A DNA stretch of 64,000 bases from Micromussa lordhowensis (taxonomy: Eukaryota; Cnidaria; Anthozoa; Scleractinia; Lobophylliidae): positions 5,636,817 to 5,700,816 of the forward strand of contig OZ026595.1 of assembly GCA_964020085.1 (NCBI GenBank). Reading direction: 5' to 3'. The position numbers and the translations under genes were made by a program. The notes under the pieces are model-generated. The model was not told where the DNA came from and did not search any database. It saw only the letters and a list, made by a program, of their open reading frames with translations. Positions 59,319 to 64,000 of this stretch are shown one piece after another; position 1 is the stretch's first letter, and every line of letters begins with the position of its first letter.

Positions 59319-60835
59319 TAGAGGGTCACCAAGCTGATGTAATCATTCTTGTGCAGGTGAATGACCCCCCCGGTATACCTACTGCCGTAATCAGCCTTGC
59401 CACCGAGTCCCGTTTGCATCAAGCTGAAAGTATCTCCATTTATCGTAAGAGCCACGCGGTTGTGGTACGTAGGTCCACTGTCGTGACTTTCGAAAAACAC
59501 TTGGGCATAGATGTAGTACAAGCCACACTCCTGCACTATCAGGCGGCCATTTTTATGACTGAACCCTTGGAGTGTTTCGTCGGCCCGGAATTCCTTGATT
59601 TCTGCCGAAATAGAACTTAATAAATACTAAATACACAGTATTAAGGTATGTGAAAGATGAATTGATCAACGTGACACGAGCGTGAGACCTCCCGAACACC
59701 GAGCCAATAAAGTGAATAAAGATGGTATATTTTAAGCTCGGTATTAAGGTACTTAGTACTAAAAGGAACAAAATACAGAACTGCTTCAAAAAGATTACCT
59801 GAACTTTTGGGGTAAATACGAGCTTGACTCAAAGTACCTGACAGCTGCCCCACAATTGACTGCAGCCAAAAAAAAAAACAAAAAAAGCAAAACGTAAACC
59901 TCTTACTTTAATTTGCCAATTTTGAAAATAGAGGTCGTATACACACAATGAAAGTAATACGTATTGTTCAATTTGGGATGAAAGATTAAAATACAGTAGT
60001 TATGTTCTTGAATGTTTAAAAGCACGATTAAGCAAACCCCCATTCCTGCTGAGGAAACTCTCTGATACTCGATGCAACCCCACTTGACCTAACACCCTGA
60101 ATACTATTGAAAGAGCACGCACAAAATTTTATACTACAGAGCGTGCTGTAAAACATGTACAGAGATTTACAGATGGAGGAGTGGAGAAGATGGAGGAGTG
60201 GAGAAGCTGTGTTGTGTGCTGATATCCTTCTCTCCAGAGTGTTTTGATTACCTGTAGCGCCTTTTGTATCGGTTGTCTGGTATGCACTGAAACGCCATGC
60301 TAAGACCTCCTCCACAATACGCCAGATAAATTTGAAAACGCAGCTTTATTTCTACGGTTAAGCCTTCCGTCCACACTAATCCGTCACGAAAACGAAGCTT
60401 TTCGAAAACGCATTTAAAAACAACGGCTTTACGTGGACGGAAAGCTGTTTGGAAATGCAGCTATTCGAAAACGAATACGAGATTACGAGAACAAGTAATG
60501 TGTTTTCTCTGATCGAGTTTTCCTCAAATACAAATCCAAAATGAGTGGTGATTGTTGCGTTTTTAAATTTATCCAGCGTAGTCTAGAGGAGGCCTAAGAC
60601 ATTACACAACAAGTTATAAAACATCTTGGTTCCCGCTACCGCCCAAAATGTCTACGAAATTTAGACAGTTTAAGGCTTAGACACTGTCGAGTCATGCCTT
60701 CTTCAATGACCTACACCTCCAACCTATTTGTAGAGTACATGTTAAAGTGATTCAAGTATTATTTACATTTACCGCAAACGAAGCTTGAGTCATTGCCATC
60801 AAGACAAAGAAGAGAAGGGCTTTTTGTTGCAACAT
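59255..60835 (-). CDS. TNF-superfamily ligand with signal peptide
   Basis: Four exons on the minus strand: 60835-60773, 60299-60252, 59859-59799, 59601-59255; phases 0, 0 and 1 match, 172 residues. Exon 1 encodes a classic signal peptide (MLQQKALLFFVLMAMTQASFA). The last two exons encode one TNF homology domain: KEFRADETLQGFSHKNGRL, the hallmark strand ECGLYYIYAQVFF, RVALTING, YTGGVIHLHKNDYISL and the terminal FFGAYRI. These match TNF-ligand strands rather than C1q. The cytokine would form trimers and signal through TNF receptors. Most TNF ligands are type II membrane proteins, so a secreted form is notable. The 48-bp exon has a weak polypyrimidine tract and is the least certain part. Tail-to-tail with the iRhom-like gene, about 530 bp apart. 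Confidence 0.78.
60345..60565. repeat. Dispersed repeat (inverse copy at 36470)
   Basis: Contains 'cgtccacactaatccgtcac', 'gaaaacgaagcttttcgaaa' and 'gagttttcctcaaatacaaa', the reverse complements of words in 36470-36735. Located in the first intron of the TNF-like gene. Confidence 0.65.
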
Positions 60836-62160
60836 GTCTTAGATTCGGTGCAAACAGCTTCTTGGAAACCTGGATTAGACAAGACATAGCAAGCGGATGA
60901 GGCACGTGTTTGACTCATTGCATTTTAAAATTTTAGAAATCCTTCCCCATATTTAAGCCTACAGATTTGGTCGTAGCCGTTTTTTTAGAGCCATCTGGAA
61001 ACGTGGGAGAGTATGTTACAGGAATGAATGTAAGAAATTCCTTCATTTAGAACGCTTGAAAACGAGTCATAGATAGAGGTGCGCTACATGGTAATAGTGA
61101 AGAACGAGAATTGAAAAGTATATGACTTTCTATTAATTGCTATAAACCTTACCTTTTTCAAGCTATATAGTGTAGTATATGTCTTCCCACTGGAATGCTT
61201 CCAGACAGTGCTGTTCTGGTTCGTGACTGGACTGGATTAGTTGCCAGTCATTGATATAAAAAGGTATTTTCCTCCAATTTTATTGGTTCAAAAAATTGAA
61301 AGTATATATACCCCCAATGTCTTGCTGAGGCGATAAGCTGTTGTACTTGCGCAACCGGCGTGAAAGATCGTGAAGTATTTCATGAAATGTCACTTACATT
61401 TTGAGACTTTCAAAAAACACCTTGAAAGCAAGCGTGTCAATAACCATAACTCGATAATTCGATAGCAGGAACTGTGGACGAAATTGGTAGAGTTTGATAA
61501 TCGACGCGTACTGGTGATTTTCCTTTCTTCGTCTTCTTATCGTTTTCTGAATGTTATAGGAACATTCGTAAAAGTAGGGAAATCTTGAAAAGCTGTGGAG
61601 ACAGCATTTGTCTGTCTCGCAAAGTTCATTCATTTGTTATTTCCCTCTCTTAATAGAGACACGGAAAATATTTTATGCTCCTAATTTTAAAATGATTTAC
61701 CATTATCTTCCCAAGCGAAGATGATTCCGCCTCTGTTCCTTCAGCAATAAAAACATGCTTTAACAACCGGTTAAATTTACGCCAAAGAGTAGTCCCCTTA
61801 GAAGGCACAATATCAAGTGGAGTCTGACTAAGCCAAAACGCGCGCTATTATTAGAGTCAAATTGAAAGATTTATCAAATGCTCCGCTCCGTATATCTGTA
61901 TTCCCTTTCTTGTCTTGAAAGGTGTTTCAATAACAGTTTATATTTACTCTAATCATCAACCATTGAGCTACTTATCTACAGTTATCTAAGCTGATGTTTC
62001 CTACAGTCTTAGGGTGATAATGCATATTGTTCTAGTGCGTAAAAAAAGTTAGAAAGTAAACATGTTATTTAGTCAAATAACAGTAAGACATAATCGTATT
62101 TGTCGTGCATATGAAAATGATCTTGGATCAGGGAAATGGCGACATCGATAATAGGGTTGA
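60836..62160. other. Upstream region of the TNF-like gene
   Basis: AT-rich DNA expected to contain the TNF-like promoter and 5' UTR. I see no convincing gene; the 79-codon minus frame at 61633-61394 has no recognisable domain. Confidence 0.4.
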
Positions 62161-62184
62161 TACAAATTAAAATATCTAGAGAAG

Positions 62185-62405
62185 AAGCCATATCAGCCTT
62201 AGCTGGTTTTCACGGGTGTCCTCTATCCTGTTGGAATTGGAATTTGAAGATGTTGATTTTTGCGTAGGGAGGAAAAAAAACCCTAAGAAAAATCCTTGAA
62301 GCAAGGCGAGAAACAACAATAAACTCAACCCACATATGACCCTGAGGCGATATCGAACCCAGGCCACACCGTGCAGGGAAGCGAGCGTTCTCACCACTGC
62401 TTCAT
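62185..62405 (-). repeat. SINE, reverse orientation (pair with 33785)
   Basis: Matches 33785-34005 over its length ('catatcagccttagctggtt', 'aaactcaacccacat', 'gatatcgaacccaggcc'). The tRNA-like head is at the right end on the minus strand. Confidence 0.7.
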
Positions 62406-62599
62406 CGTTGCCGCCCAAATATCAAGTAATGTTCCTTACAGACTGCACGCTTACCTCGAGCGTCCGTTTACTGGTCGATTATTGGTCAAGAAATATTTGT
62501 TTTTGAAAACACTATTGTCACTGTTACAAGGGTTAGTTCCATTACAAGAAGTTATCCAGTACTCGCGGAATCAAGCAGGAATTGCTGGGATTTAATAAA

Positions 62600-63690
62600 T
62601 GTCAATTCTCTATTCCTATTTTTTTCATTATGGCTTCATATCTTTCATGCCCCTACCCACAAACATTACGCAGATATTGCAATAGCTGCGCTTAAACTAT
62701 ATATTTTTTTCTAGACATGGTTGTCACGGGTTGTTGCTAGGAAATATCGTATGATGACTCTTAAATGATATCCCAAGGTTTCAAGGTATGCGTTTTTCTT
62801 TGGACGTACAGTTTCCATGCGAAAATTAAGTCTTGCAATGGCCATAAGTGAGGCTATTCTTTTGTCTACCCCGTTTAAGCAACCACACGACCAAAGGGAT
62901 TTATCTCTCAACTTATACCATTTTCGAAAATTTGAGGTGGCTCTGAACCCACTACACGGATTTTTTTTAAACTTTGCAAAACTTGCATCTTATCGTGCTT
63001 ATCACAATTCGATAATAAAAAATGGGGGTCACCGAGCTCGTTTTTGAGTTATAAGAGCTTAAAAGTTAAATTAAGGGTGTTTTCAGCAGGTCATATTGTT
63101 GCTATGGCAATCTGTTATATAAAAAGGATGACTGCAACTTGTTTGCCAATGATTGGGCATTTGATATGTTACTATTATTGTATCTTTCAAAGTGCAGCTG
63201 TTAGAAAAGTGCTGGATACTGTTGCCAGCCTCCTTCAAAGAACTTTTGTCTGTGCCAAAAAAACAAGGTGGAGTGTTGTTTATGTCGAGTGCTTAGATAG
63301 GAAATTAGGAAAATAAAAGAACGTCTTTAAAGAGGAAAACACGGTATTGAATCAAAACTGTTAAAAGAATAACTGCACCTCATATCAACATTTATATTTT
63401 TATTATCACATCTTCACCAATACAAAATATATTGCGTTAAAATGTGTTTCTCATTACGTCTTTATGGTTCTGTCTTATCCTGTGTTATACCCACAGCAAT
63501 CAGATCTCTTATCTAAAGAAAGAAATAACAAAAAAATCAAAACAGCATCAGTACTTTTCCCACTCGGAACGTTAAATAACATTTCTCAAACTCATTAATA
63601 ATTTATCAAGTTAAAACAAAGAAAATCACAACCGTGAAGGAGGTCTGGATACCCGGTCTTAATTAGCATAGATTTTGACGATTTTACTTC
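62600..63690. other. Right-hand stretch without a supported gene
   Basis: Bases 62930-63160 carry diverged words of the 19955 repeat family. Otherwise AT-rich sequence with short unrelated open frames. Nothing supportable as a gene. Confidence 0.5.
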
Positions 63691-63699
63691 TCCGTTTAC

Positions 63700-64000
63700 T
63701 CCTTAGGTTTTGTTTCGATTGAGAAGACATATCAAACACTTGAGACAGTGTTTCATCGGCTATCCAAACACCTCGAATTTCGTCAAAAATACTCCGCTGC
63801 GCGTCGTATTTTCAACTCTCTTCTCGGTGTTTGGATATCCCGATGAAACACTGCCACTCGTGTTTGATATATTACATCAAACACGAAAAACCGCGTTTGA
63901 CCACATTTCCAAACATCTCAGTAGAAGAGAGTTGAAAATATGACGAGCAAAGGAGTGTTTTGATGAAGCTCGAGGTCGAGGTGTTTGGAAATGTGGTCAA
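63700..64000. mobile_element. Inverted-repeat element running off the window
   Basis: 'gtttcatcggctatccaaac' pairs with 'gtttggatatcccgatgaaac', and 'tgaccacatttccaaacatc' with the window-end 'gtgtttggaaatgtggtcaa'. A related segment is at 21925-22010 ('gtgtttggaaatgtggtta'). The right end is cut by the window. Confidence 0.65.

Noticed and set aside
59213..59620. 135-codon + strand frame opposite the TNF exon
   Set aside because: Shadow of the minus-strand TNF-domain exon.
1..64000. CRISPR arrays, bacterial promoters or operons
   Set aside because: All direct repeats found are minisatellites, SINEs or MITEs; gene structures are spliced and eukaryotic.

Overview
The window looks like intron-rich animal nuclear DNA, most likely from an anthozoan cnidarian (coral or sea anemone). 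This rests on short phase-compatible exons with GT/AG borders, animal-specific gene families (VPS10/SorCS receptor, iRhom pseudoprotease, TNF ligand), interstitial TTAGGG-like repeats, Penelope-like retroelements with GIY-YIG domains, and many short inverted-repeat DNA transposons. The lineage is an inference. No bacterial operons, rRNA genes or CRISPR arrays are visible.

Layout. (1) Bases 1-2570 hold no gene I can support; they include C-rich tracts and a TTAGGG-containing minisatellite. (2) Bases 2571-35049 (+) carry 22 exons of a VPS10-domain sorting receptor: second half of the beta-propeller, cysteine-rich 10CC module, two PKD-like domains, one membrane span and a tail with sortilin-like sorting signals. 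The first propeller blades lie outside the window or were not found. (3) Bases 37816-50967 (+) carry a complete nine-exon WD40 propeller gene of 352 residues. (4) Bases 51480-58726 (+) carry a six-exon rhomboid pseudoprotease of the iRhom type, 433 residues, with a very short N-terminus and neither catalytic residue. (5) Bases 60835-59255 (-) carry a small four-exon TNF-domain ligand with a cleavable signal peptide, tail-to-tail with the iRhom gene. (6) From 60836 to 64000 I see only repeats.

Introns and spacers are packed with mobile DNA. Present are two Penelope-like element fragments, a PIF/Harbinger derivative that keeps a Myb/MADF-like exon, a second Harbinger-type element that swallowed a Penelope copy, a hAT element inside another hAT element, two TTAA-flanked (piggyBac-like) non-autonomous elements, several MITE families, tRNA-derived SINEs, minisatellites and microsatellites. 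A 101-bp perfect palindrome and the tails of the Penelope copies carry hammerhead-ribozyme-like cores.

The most interesting gene-level signal is the adjacency of an iRhom-like gene and a TNF-superfamily ligand. In mammals iRhoms control the protease that sheds TNF, so this linkage deserves a comparative check, although this ligand appears to be secreted through a signal peptide.
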